Of a DNA stretch of 64,000 bases, positions 24,685 through 35,300 are shown piece after piece. The translations under genes and the position numbers were made by a program. Source of the DNA: Methanoculleus chikugoensis (GTDB taxonomy: Archaea; Halobacteriota; Methanomicrobia; Methanomicrobiales; Methanoculleaceae); NCBI RefSeq assembly GCF_019669965.1, contig NZ_AP019781.1:2481092-2545091 (forward strand), given 5' to 3'. Under the pieces are notes generated by a model. That model did no database searches, was not told the DNA's origin, and worked only from the letters and a program-made list of their open reading frames with translations. Position 1 is the first letter of the stretch, and each line of letters begins with the position of its first letter.

Positions 24685-26861
24685 TGGAATATTTCGCTCA
24701 TAGTCCGAAGGATGGGTATCCCGCCCAGACATATGCGCAACATATCAACGGAGTATCGGAACGAGCCAGGCGTCATGCATCTGACGCTGCCCGGTACTCC
24801 CTTGACGACGGCGCACTGCTTTTAACTACAGCGGAAGTTGCGGCAGTTTACCACGATCTGGGTAAACTTGATGGGGAAAATCAGTCAGTTTTGTCCGGCC
24901 AGAGAGCGGCAAAACGTCTGCCGCTTAATCACACGGATGCAGGTGCGGCTTTTTTGCTGGACGATGTATCCCCCGCCCTTCTTGCTGCTGTTTCTGTCGC
25001 GGCGCACCATATTGGACTTCCGGATTTTGGCACGGAGAGCATCCGCGAGGAGTCCGCGTTCCGCGATGATGAAATAAAGACGCGGGTTGATGCGGCGTTA
25101 TTGGAGTATTCGCAAATACACAGCAGCAATGTAAGCACAAGGCCGCAAATAGAGAGCGCTATACCATCGGGGGATTTGTCGGTATTCTTGCGTATGCTGC
25201 TGTCTTGCCTGGTTGATGCCGACCACACCGATACCGCTTCGCATTACGGCAAGTATCCTGAGGCGGAAAATTCCATCCCGCTTCGTCCGGCAGAGCGTCT
25301 CGCGTTATTGGATCACTATGTCGAAACACTTAGAAAAACAGGCGAAGATGACGAACGAAATAAACTGCGCTCTGAAATGTATGCAGTGTGTAGGGACTCC
25401 TTGATATGTGAAAACATTGCTGCCTGTGACGCTCCCGTTGGTTCAGGCAAAACAACTGCGGTAATGGCGCATCTGTTGGCGCAAGCGAATACGCGTGGAT
25501 TGCGTCGCATATTTATAGTGCTGCCATTTACAAATATCATCCAGCAGTCGGTCGAGAAATACCGTGAAGCACTGGTTTTCCCAGGCGAAAACGGAGAAGA
25601 GGTTGTGGCTGAACTGCACCATCGCGCCGAATTTGAAAGCGAGGATACGCGGCATCTCACGGCGCTATGGCGCGCGCCGATCATCGTCACCACAGCGGTT
25701 GCATTCTTTGAAACCCTTGCGGCGAAAACTCCGTCCGCGCTTAGGCGGATGCATGAGTTGGCGGGCAGCGCGGTATTCGTGGACGAAGCACACGGCGCGC
25801 TGCCTGCGCACTTATTGCCATTAGCATGGCGATGGATTAACATTTACGCTAAAGAGTGGTCTTGTTATTGGATTCTGGCTTCAGGTTCGCTTAATCAATT
25901 CTGGGAAATAAAAGAGATCTCCGAACAAAAGTTGGAAGTGCCAAATATAGTAAATCCATCCTTAAGGGCTTCGCTCAACGCATTTGAAGGCAAGCGCATA
26001 GAATATCAGGCTAACCTGACGCCGCAGTCACTGGAGACATTTGTTGAAGTTGTGGCGCAATCACAAGGGCCAAGGCTTGTTATACTCAATACAGTGCAAA
26101 GCGCGGCGGTAGTTGCAGAGTATATTTGCGAGAAGTACGGGCGCGGGCGCGTAGAGCATCTGTCAACCTCGCTTACGCCGAGCGACAGGGAGAAAACGCT
26201 TGGGCAGGTGAAGGCGCGGCTTAACAGGTCCGATGATGATGACTGGACACTTGTCGCTACATCCTGCGTGGAGGCGGGCGTTGATTTTTCGTTTAGAACC
26301 GGCTTCCGGGAACTTGCATCGCTGACCTCGCTGTTGCAGGCAGCGGGGCGTGTCAACCGAAATGGTGAGTACGGTGTTTCTGAAATGCATACATTTTGTC
26401 TTTCAGAGAGCAATATGTTAAAATCAAACCCTGACATAAAAAATTCCGCCGCAGTCCTACGTAAGCTCATAGAAACAGGAGTCGATATTTCTCCGTCCCT
26501 CACGACCGAGGCTATCGAGCAGGAACTTAAGATATATGGCAGCAAGCCGATTCACAGGAAGTTGCTCGAAAAGGAAATCGACAAGGATTTTCCATTTGTC
26601 GAAGAGAATTTCAAGGTAATCAATACGGATACACGCATTGCGGTTGCAGACACTAAAATCGTCGATAGAATACGCAATGGGCATTGTGACTGGCATGAAT
26701 TACAGAAACATTCGCTGCAAATATCCCATTATAAACTGCAAGAGCTGCATATACCGCAAATCACAGAAGACATTTACCACTGGAATCTCGCATATGATGA
26801 TTTTCTGGGATATATGGCGGGAATTATTCAAAAATCTGAGCTCAAACTCCTCATGTATTAG
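24684..26861 (+). CDS. cas3: Cas3 helicase-nuclease with N-terminal HD domain
   Basis: This 725-residue protein is the effector recruited by Cascade to unwind and degrade target DNA. The HD nuclease is N-terminal, with YHDLGKLD (His57-Asp58), NHTDAG (His83), AAHHIGLPDF (His108-His109) and VDADHTD. The SF2 helicase has Walker A APVGSGKTT (250-258), DEAH at 366-369 and a late motif QAAGRVNRNG. ATG 24684 overlaps the cas7c stop as TGATG; a GTG one codon earlier is possible. In most type I-C loci cas3 is first; here it follows cas7. All catalytic motifs appear intact. Confidence 0.95.
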   Translation: MEYFAHSPKDGYPAQTYAQHINGVSERARRHASDAARYSLDDGALLLTTAEVAAVYHDLGKLDGENQSVLSGQRAAKRLPLNHTDAGAAFLLDDVSPALLAAVSVAAHHIGLPDFGTESIREESAFRDDEIKTRVDAALLEYSQIHSSNVSTRPQIESAIPSGDLSVFLRMLLSCLVDADHTDTASHYGKYPEAENSIPLRPAERLALLDHYVETLRKTGEDDERNKLRSEMYAVCRDSLICENIAACDAPVGSGKTTAVMAHLLAQANTRGLRRIFIVLPFTNIIQQSVEKYREALVFPGENGEEVVAELHHRAEFESEDTRHLTALWRAPIIVTTAVAFFETLAAKTPSALRRMHELAGSAVFVDEAHGALPAHLLPLAWRWINIYAKEWSCYWILASGSLNQFWEIKEISEQKLEVPNIVNPSLRASLNAFEGKRIEYQANLTPQSLETFVEVVAQSQGPRLVILNTVQSAAVVAEYICEKYGRGRVEHLSTSLTPSDREKTLGQVKARLNRSDDDDWTLVATSCVEAGVDFSFRTGFRELASLTSLLQAAGRVNRNGEYGVSEMHTFCLSESNMLKSNPDIKNSAAVLRKLIETGVDISPSLTTEAIEQELKIYGSKPIHRKLLEKEIDKDFPFVEENFKVINTDTRIAVADTKIVDRIRNGHCDWHELQKHSLQISHYKLQELHIPQITEDIYHWNLAYDDFLGYMAGIIQKSELKLLMY

Positions 26862-27086
26862 GGAATATGTCGAGGTGGATTGAGATTAACTCGCCCCTTC
26901 CCTCGGTGCCCGGTGTAGAGAAAGGCTAGCGGAGCAAAGCCAAACGGAAGGAGAGGGAGGAGAGTTTAACGAAGTACTGAGTCTGGGTTTTAGAATCGTA
27001 GCGAGCAAGGTACATGGGCGGTCACGTCTGTTGATAGGTTCTTATATCACAACTTATAATAATGCCTTATCGGGATCAGGACTTCC
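26862..27086. other. Structured intergenic region between interference and adaptation modules, with cas4 promoter
   Basis: No gene fits here. AACTCGCCCCTTCCCTC at 26888-26904 can pair with GAGGGAGGAGAGTT at 26954-26967, enclosing a smaller stem formed by GGCT (26927) and AGCC (26941). The result resembles a folded RNA or mobile-element end. Further right, CAACTTATAATAATG at 27050-27064 looks like a TATA box about 25 bases before the cas4 ATG at 27087, so cas4-cas1-cas2 likely have their own promoter. Confidence 0.5.
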
Positions 27087-27749
27087 ATGGACCCTGACGA
27101 CTACCTCATGCTCAGCGGCATCCAGCATTTTGCGTTCTGTAGACGGCAGTGGGCGCTCATCCATATCGAACAGGTGTGGAAGGAAAACGTGCTCACCTTT
27201 GGCGGCAGGCAGATGCATAGGAATGCGGACGATCCTTTCTTCACGGAGAGCCGGGGCGATGTGCTGATCTCGCGGAGTGTGCCTCTGGTCTCCCACGCGC
27301 TGAAGATATACGGTGTTGCGGATGTGGTGGAGTATCATCGATCGGATTCGGGGATCGTGATCCCCGGACGGGAGGGGCACTGGACCGTCGTGCCGGTAGA
27401 GTACAAGGCGGGAAAGCGGAAGCCGGACGACCGCGACGAGGTGCAACTGTGCGCTCAGGCGATCTGTCTTGAGGAGATGTACCGGACGCGGATTGAATAT
27501 GGATATCTATATTACGGCAAAACCCGGCGGCGGACGGAGGTAGCTCTTGACGATGAACTTCGCAGGCGGGTGGCGGAGTTAGTCGCCGGTATGTATGTGC
27601 TCTACGATGCAGGTACCACTCCTCCGGCGGTCCTGCTGCCGCACTGCAAAAACTGTTCTCTTGTCGAGCTCTGCATGCCAGCCGTCTCGTCCCGCAGGCG
27701 TTCGGTGGACCGCTATCTTGCCACCTGCATAGGGAGGGATGATGCATGA
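27087..27749 (+). CDS. cas4: Cas4 Fe-S exonuclease
   Basis: The 220-residue RecB-like nuclease trims prespacers and selects the PAM during adaptation. Visible features are Cys18 in FAFCRRQW, Asp79 in YGVADVVEY, VEYKAGK with Glu105 and Lys107, Gln120, and the C-terminal cysteines Cys187, Cys190 and Cys196 in HCKNCSLVELC, which together bind a 4Fe-4S cluster. It overlaps cas1 by 4 bases. Base composition is GC-richer than cas5c-cas3 and closer to the host. Confidence 0.96.
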   Translation: MDPDDYLMLSGIQHFAFCRRQWALIHIEQVWKENVLTFGGRQMHRNADDPFFTESRGDVLISRSVPLVSHALKIYGVADVVEYHRSDSGIVIPGREGHWTVVPVEYKAGKRKPDDRDEVQLCAQAICLEEMYRTRIEYGYLYYGKTRRRTEVALDDELRRRVAELVAGMYVLYDAGTTPPAVLLPHCKNCSLVELCMPAVSSRRRSVDRYLATCIGRDDA

Positions 27750-28780
27750 GAAAACTCCTGAACGTTCTGTATGTTACCAACCCTGACTCTTATCTCGCGA
27801 AAGATGGGGAAAATATCGTCGTTTCCGTTGAGCACAAGGAGGTAGGACGGATCCCCATTCACAACCTGGAGGGGGTCATCTGTTTTGGGTTTATGGGAGC
27901 AAGTCCGGGCGTGATGGAGTTATGTGCATCTCACCACGTGGGGCTTGCATTCGTGTCGCCGTACGGGAAATTTCTTGGACGGGTATCTGGCCGCGTGTCC
28001 GGGAACGTGCTGCTCCGCAAGCGGCAGTATCTTCTTTCGGACGATGAGGAGGCCGCGGCGCGGATTGCAATGAACTGCGTGCTCGGAAAGATGCTGAACT
28101 GTCGGAGCGTTCTCCTCCGGTTTGGCCGTGACTATCCTGAGAAGGTATCACCTGAATTTTCAGAGCGTCTTCAATGGCTGACAGAGGGTGTTCGCCAGCT
28201 GCGGGAATCGCCATCCGACACGCTGAACGAACTCCGGGGCCGTGAGGGGATTCTGTCGAAGTGTTACTTTGATTGTTTCGATGATCTGATCCTGTCGCAA
28301 GATCCTGCGTTTGCTTTTGAGTCCCGGAGCAGGAGACCCCCGTTGAACCGGGTGAATGCTCTACTGTCGTTTGTCTATACGCTGATCGCGGTGGATTGCG
28401 CTTCAGCTCTCGAATCCGTGGGGCTTGATCCGCAGGTGGGGTTTCTCCACCGCGCCCGACCGGGGCGGATGAGCCTTGCGCTGGACCTGATGGAGGAGTT
28501 CCGGCCGTATCTCGGAGACCGGTTTGTGTTGAGTCTGATCAACAACCGGGTTGTTGCGGCGGATGATTTCCTGGTGAAGGAGAATGGGGCCGTGATCCTG
28601 ACAGATACAGGGCGGAAAGCAGTTCTTGCGGCGTGGCAGCGACGGAAGACGGAAGAGGTCATGCACGGCTATTTAGATGAACGGGTTCCGGTTGGCCTTC
28701 TGCCGTATGCACAGTCAATGCTGCTCGCCCGGCACCTGCGGGGGGACATCGATGGGTATCCACCGTTCGTGATGAGGTGA
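27746..28780 (+). CDS. cas1: Cas1 integrase, type I-C
   Basis: The 344-residue product is the spacer integrase that works with Cas2. It starts MRKLLNVLYVTNPDSYLAKDG, has the N-terminal beta domain with NLEGVICFG, and the metal-site region VGFLHRARPGRMSLALDLMEEFRP, including the conserved His and later acidic residues. Length fits the I-C family. It overlaps cas4 and cas2 by 4 bases each, so the three adaptation genes are translationally coupled. Confidence 0.97.
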   Translation: MRKLLNVLYVTNPDSYLAKDGENIVVSVEHKEVGRIPIHNLEGVICFGFMGASPGVMELCASHHVGLAFVSPYGKFLGRVSGRVSGNVLLRKRQYLLSDDEEAAARIAMNCVLGKMLNCRSVLLRFGRDYPEKVSPEFSERLQWLTEGVRQLRESPSDTLNELRGREGILSKCYFDCFDDLILSQDPAFAFESRSRRPPLNRVNALLSFVYTLIAVDCASALESVGLDPQVGFLHRARPGRMSLALDLMEEFRPYLGDRFVLSLINNRVVAADDFLVKENGAVILTDTGRKAVLAAWQRRKTEEVMHGYLDERVPVGLLPYAQSMLLARHLRGDIDGYPPFVMR

Positions 28781-29076
28781 GCGTGGTGTTTGTTCTGGTT
28801 ACGTATGATGTAAATACAGAGAGTCCGGAAGGGAGACGCAGACTGCGCACGGTTGCGAGAATCTGCATGAATTATGGTACGCGCGTGCAGAATTCGGTCT
28901 TCGAGTGTGTCGTGGATTCTGTTCAACTGATGGAGATGAAAACGAAGATCGGTGAGGTCATCGATCCAGCGATTGATAGTGTACGGTATTATAATCTAGG
29001 GAAGCATGGTCGAGATCATGTGGAGCATGTGGGGGCAAAGCCGGGGCTGAATGTTGAGGGCGTGCTGATTTTGTAG
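28777..29076 (+). CDS. cas2: Cas2, adaptation complex subunit
   Basis: The 99-residue ferredoxin-fold protein has VFVLVTYDVNTE with Asp11, RICMNYGTRVQNSVFEC and a C-terminal beta extension, typical of Cas2 that bridges two Cas1 dimers. The start is a GTG at 28777 overlapping the cas1 stop (GTGA). It is the last gene before the leader. Confidence 0.96.
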   Translation: MSVVFVLVTYDVNTESPEGRRRLRTVARICMNYGTRVQNSVFECVVDSVQLMEMKTKIGEVIDPAIDSVRYYNLGKHGRDHVEHVGAKPGLNVEGVLIL

Positions 29077-29348
29077 TACTGTTTCCGAGGAGTGCCGCGA
29101 AGGTGAAGTGCCCACGTTTTCCTGGGGAGGTTCGCGATCCGGCAAATATTGGCTGTTCCCCGATACGAAGCACATTTCTTGTATTTCTAAGGTGAACCAC
29201 GGCGTGATGCAGACAACTAATCGTTTGAAGCACTGTATTTGTGTTTCAGAGTGTACTTCTATGTTTTTTACGCTTTCTATCGGATATGATGGCAATAATG
29301 CGGCGCTTAAGGCAAGTAAGATATTTGTTCCCTGATATATAGTATAGA
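29077..29348 (+). promoter_or_regulatory. CRISPR leader
   Basis: The 272 bases between cas2 and the first repeat have no gene and become AT-rich towards the array, ending CTGATATATAGTATAGA directly before the repeat. This is the expected place of the array promoter and the Cas1-Cas2 integration signals. Position next to cas2 and the intact first repeat, compared with a degenerate repeat at the far end, identify this as the leader side. Confidence 0.85.
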
Positions 29349-32300
29349 GTCGTGCCTCACGTAGGCACGTGGATTGAAATACGTCTCCGCCGGGCGGCTG
29401 CCTGGCATCATGTCGTGCCTCACGTAGGCACGTGGATTGAAATAGTTCGGACGGGGCGATGGGGAAGTACTTCGCAGTCGTGCCTCACGTAGGCACGTGG
29501 ATTGAAATTTGTCCTACCATGCCTGTGGCGTCGGCCGGAGGTCGTGCCTCACGTAGGCACGTGGATTGAAATGGGGGTTTCCGGTTGTAGCCGGCCGGGC
29601 CGGTGGTCGTGCCTCACGTAGGCACGTGGATTGAAATATCGTTTGCCGGAGGATCCGGCGCTCCTCTTCGGGTCGTGCCTCACGTAGGCACGTGGATTGA
29701 AATATCGTTTGCCGGAGGATCCGGCGCTCCTCTTCGGGTCGTGCCTCACGTAGGCACGTGGATTGAAATTGTCCCGGTCATCTCACGTCACCGTGATGCT
29801 GGTCGTGCCTCACGTAGGCACGTGGATTGAAATGCACTAGATTTAAGAGGCGGAACCGCAAACCCCGTCGTGCCTCACGTAGGCACGTGGATTGAAATCC
29901 GGTTAATGACGTCTACGAGGTATGCCACGATCGTCGTGCCTCACGTAGGCACGTGGATTGAAATTTTTCAGAAATGCCACAGAGCCACCCCCGTTTGTTG
30001 TCGTGCCTCACGTAGGCACGTGGATTGAAATCGGCCAGGGAGGTGATCGTGCCGGCGGCGACGTTGTCGTGCCTCACGTAGGCACGTGGATTGAAATTGG
30101 GCACAGCATCACATCATCTGTGCCTGAGCAGGTCGTGCCTCACGTAGGCACGTGGATTGAAATAGATGACGAACATCCGGGACCCCCGGATCCCGATGTC
30201 GTGCCTCACGTAGGCACGTGGATTGAAATCCGGAGCCTGCCCCTGAACCCGAACCCGTCACGGTCGTGCCTCACGTAGGCACGTGGATTGAAATATCTAT
30301 ACGTTCCATTCATGGAGCGATATCGAGTCGTGCCTCACGTAGGCACGTGGATTGAAATTCCGGGGGTTCGCTGGCCATGAGACCCGTGCGGGTCGTGCCT
30401 CACGTAGGCACGTGGATTGAAATTTGGCGGCGCCCTCCAGCACGGCGTATCCCCGGTCGTGCCTCACGTAGGCACGTGGATTGAAATATCAGCCAGAGCC
30501 AGAGGGGCGAGGGGGGCCTGTCGTGCCTCACGTAGGCACGTGGATTGAAATGCGTCGCCGCCTGAATCGGCATAGGTCAGGACAGTCGTGCCTCACGTAG
30601 GCACGTGGATTGAAATTCCTCGCTTAAACTCACTAAACTCAACACATAAGTCGTGCCTCACGTAGGCACGTGGATTGAAATACCGCACTCGCCTCCGGGG
30701 GGTGGCTCCGATGAGTCGTGCCTCACGTAGGCACGTGGATTGAAATATGAAACTCGGCATGTCCGAGGCGGAGGCGAAGGCGTCGTGCCTCACGTAGGCA
30801 CGTGGATTGAAATTCCCACCGGTGATCCTGCGAACTATCAACCTGGTCGTGCCTCACGTAGGCACGTGGATTGAAATGCCGACATGGTGGACGTCGGTAT
30901 CCTGACGGGCGTCGTGCCTCACGTAGGCACGTGGATTGAAATTCCTCGCTTAAACTCACTAAACTCAACACATAAGTCGTGCCTCACGTAGGCACGTGGA
31001 TTGAAATATGTCGATCCTGCGGACCACTTCCGGAGGGAACCGGTCGTGCCTCACGTAGGCACGTGGATTGAAATACCGACCCGCCCTATCTCGCCGACCT
31101 CTACACTGTCGTGCCTCACGTAGGCACGTGGATTGAAATGTCTTCGCCGAAAGGCGCGAAACGTCGTAGGAGGTCGTGCCTCACGTAGGCACGTGGATTG
31201 AAATCCGCGCGCCCAGAGGTAGAACACGCACCGTCGGGTCGTGCCTCACGTAGGCACGTGGATTGAAATTCGATACCGAGTTTTGCGACGCCTCCGGCGA
31301 CGAGTCGTGCCTCACGTAGGCACGTGGATTGAAATTTGATGCCGTCCGGGTCGGCGTTCTGCCGGGCGGTCGTGCCTCACGTAGGCACGTGGATTGAAAT
31401 TTGATCTTCGCACGGAATGATTCAGGGTCCCGGGTCGTGCCTCACGTAGGCACGTGGATTGAAATACGAGGAATTTGTCCCAGACGTCGCGGTACTGGGG
31501 TCGTGCCTCACGTAGGCACGTGGATTGAAATTCCATCGAAATGATCTTCGGCTCGGCGGCGGCTTGTCGTGCCTCACGTAGGCACGTGGATTGAAATACG
31601 TCTTCGGTGACGGTGGGATCGACTTCATAGGAGGTCGTGCCTCACGTAGGCACGTGGATTGAAATTATTTTGAAAACGGACTTTATGAGCAGCATTTTAG
31701 TCGTGCCTCACGTAGGCACGTGGATTGAAATATACCGTCACCTGTTCCTGATGCTCCACATCAGTCGTGCCTCACGTAGGCACGTGGATTGAAATACCGG
31801 CTGATCGCTGCATCGACCGGGGCGGGGAAGTCGTGCCTCACGTAGGCACGTGGATTGAAATTCTTCTCGCCGCCGCCCATGCAGGCGGTCGTCCCGTCGT
31901 GCCTCACGTAGGCACGTGGATTGAAATGTCAGCCAGAGCTTGCAGGCGTTAACGTCCGGCGTCGTGCCTCACGTAGGCACGTGGATTGAAATTACCATAT
32001 TCTACTTTGTACCAATAATCTATAAAGTCGTGCCTCACGTAGGCACGTGGATTGAAATGGAGATCCGCCGGGAGAGGGATTTGAGGTCGTCGGTCGTGCC
32101 TCACGTAGGCACGTGGATTGAAATTGGAACTGGTCGCCGGTCTGCTCCCATACCCGGTCGTGCCTCACGTAGGCACGTGGATTGAAATAAGCGGCTCAAC
32201 ATCGTGGCCACCGGCCACGCCCGTCGTGCCTCACGTAGGCACGTGGATTGAAATTTCTTCCGTCCCCGGGCGGCGAACCGGTCTCCGTCGTGCCTCACGT

Positions 32301-35300
32301 AGGCACGTGGATTGAAATGCGGCGTGGGGTAGAGGGCTCCACGTCGAACCGTCGTGCCTCACGTAGGCACGTGGATTGAAATCATCTCCGAGGCTTGTGC
32401 CAGGGGTCGATCATCCGTCGTGCCTCACGTAGGCACGTGGATTGAAATACGAAAAACCCCGACGAACACGGCATCCTCCCCGTCGTGCCTCACGTAGGCA
32501 CGTGGATTGAAATGACCGATATGGCCTGCCTTCCCATCCGTGGAACGGTCGTGCCTCACGTAGGCACGTGGATTGAAATCCGATCGGGCCCCGGGGGAGG
32601 AGGATCCTCTGTGAGTCGTGCCTCACGTAGGCACGTGGATTGAAATAGGATCCTCCGGCAGCACGCCGCGCGGAATATGGTCGTGCCTCACGTAGGCACG
32701 TGGATTGAAATGCGGTCCACCACTCCGAGAAGTGCTCGACGCAGAGTCGTGCCTCACGTAGGCACGTGGATTGAAATACCGTCACGGGAACCGTCTACAC
32801 CAAGTACGAAGTCGTGCCTCACGTAGGCACGTGGATTGAAATGCCCCCGACCCGATCTTCGCGATCCGGGGTTCAGTCGTGCCTCACGTAGGCACGTGGA
32901 TTGAAATCTGGTCTCCATCAAGGACCTCTCGCGCTGCATGGTCGTGCCTCACGTAGGCACGTGGATTGAAATATGGGGAACGCGATGGAGGTCTTCCTGG
33001 AAGCAGGTCGTGCCTCACGTAGGCACGTGGATTGAAATTACTATAGTATTAACTCGAGACGGTGGCCACCGGTCGTGCCTCACGTAGGCACGTGGATTGA
33101 AATACGCCTGCACCCCCTGTGCGTTGAGCTCCGCGGTCGTGCCTCACGTAGGCACGTGGATTGAAATATCGAGTATCCCGAACTGGTCGTGCTCACGGTC
33201 GTCGTGCCTCACGTAGGCACGTGGATTGAAATATGATCACCGAGATGAACGACGCGCTGGCAGACCGTCGTGCCTCACGTAGGCACGTGGATTGAAATTC
33301 TCTCGCCGAGAGGGGCTTGCCCGAGGTCACGTCGTGCCTCACGTAGGCACGTGGATTGAAATGCTTGTTTTTCGGCTTGAGATCAGAGCGGTTCGCCCGG
33401 TCGTGCCTCACGTAGGCACGTGGATTGAAATCTGCTTGGGCAGTTTGCTTCCTGCCACACCCACGTCGTGCCTCACGTAGGCACGTGGATTGAAATCCTA
33501 TGCTCTGGTTACGGACGATGGAGGATCGCTGTCGTGCCTCACGTAGGCACGTGGATTGAAATCTCCGGTCGAAGAAGGGGAAAGCGATGATCGGGTCGTG
33601 CCTCACGTAGGCACGTGGATTGAAATACCTCATCAGCGGCCTGTTCCGGCAACTCGACGGTCGTGCCTCACGTAGGCACGTGGATTGAAATGATCCGCCA
33701 ACGACCCCGGAGGCGATCCCGCCTGGTCGTGCCTCACGTAGGCACGTGGATTGAAATATCGAGATTATCAAAGAGCAGACCGAAGAGCAGGTCGTGCCTC
33801 ACGTAGGCACGTGGATTGAAATTCGCGGACATGTGGGAGGGCTCTCGCCCGGCAGGTCGTGCCTCACGTAGGCACGTGGATTGAAATAGCTTATCGGCGG
33901 CGTCAAACAGTCCGTAACTGTCGTGCCTCACGTAGGCACGTGGATTGAAATCCCCGCACCCCCGACCCTCGCCCCCCGGCCGCGTCGTGCCTCACGTAGG
34001 CACGTGGATTGAAATGACTCGCCCCACACGTAGTGGGAGAGTCCGATGGTCGTGCCTCACGTAGGCACGTGGATTGAAATAGGAACCTTTCCAGCCGAAT
34101 CGCTTCGTCACGCATGTCGTGCCTCACGTAGGCACGTGGATTGAAATACCTTCCAACCCTCTTCGCGAGCATGTACAGCGTCGTGCCTCACGTAGGCACG
34201 TGGATTGAAATACCCCGGCAACCGGCAAGGACGGCAAGCCGAAGAGTCGTGCCTCACGTAGGCACGTGGATTGAAATGCCCTCACCCATGTCCATCCGTG
34301 TTGCGGGTCGGTCGTGCCTCACGTAGGCACGTGGATTGAAATTTCTAGTTCTCGCTCGATCATCAACGACCGCTGTCGTGCCTCACGTAGGCACGTGGAT
34401 TGAAATACCCGGCCGGGGGATCTCGTGGTGGACCCGTTCGGTCGTGCCTCACGTAGGCACGTGGATTGAAATGAGTTTGCGGTCCTGGTCGGCACCCCGC
34501 CGGTCGTCGTGCCTCACGTAGGCACGTGGATTGAAATCCGTGCGCATCGCTGAAGAAGGTCGCATCCGGGGTCGTGCCTCACGTAGGCACGTGGATTGAA
34601 ATGCGATGCAGCTCACCGGGGCGAACAAGAAGGCCGTCGTGCCTCACGTAGGCACGTGGATTGAAATTCCCCGTCGTCAAGCGTCGGATCGGGCCGCGCG
34701 TCGTGCCTCACGTAGGCACGTGGATTGAAATACGCGCCCGTACTGGAGGGCATACCTAGCAATGGTCGTGCCTCACGTAGGCACGTGGATTGAAATGTGC
34801 CGGGTGTCGTGGCGAGGATGCCCCCCACCTGTCGTGCCTCACGTAGGCACGTGGATTGAAATAATTCCGCCGGGCCACCCGGCGACAGGCCAAACTGTCG
34901 TGCCTCACGTAGGCACGTGGATTGAAATCTCCTTCCGAGTTATTCTCCGTATCCATACAAGTCGTGCCTCACGTAGGCACGTGGATTGAAATAACTTCGC
35001 AGCGCCGATGAGAAAGATTGTCCCGGGTCGTGCCTCACGTAGGCACGTGGATTGAAATTACTTACCAGTCGCACAGAGACGCCCCCGTATGTGTCGTGCC
35101 TCACGTAGGCACGTGGATTGAAATCTCTACCAGGATCAACCGCTCATTGGGATAACGTCGTGCCTCACGTAGGCACGTGGATTGAAATACAAGGACAGCT
35201 GCCCGCTGTCGCAGCGCCTCGTCGTGCCTCACGTAGGCACGTGGATTGAAATCTACGAGCCCAGAATTGAAGGAACGTACCATTGTCGTGCCTCACGTAG

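Noticed and set aside
26862-27050. Group II intron or transposon end between cas3 and cas4
   Set aside because: The folding is suggestive, but no domain V-like hairpin, reverse transcriptase or terminal repeats are visible, so I kept it as an unexplained structured region.
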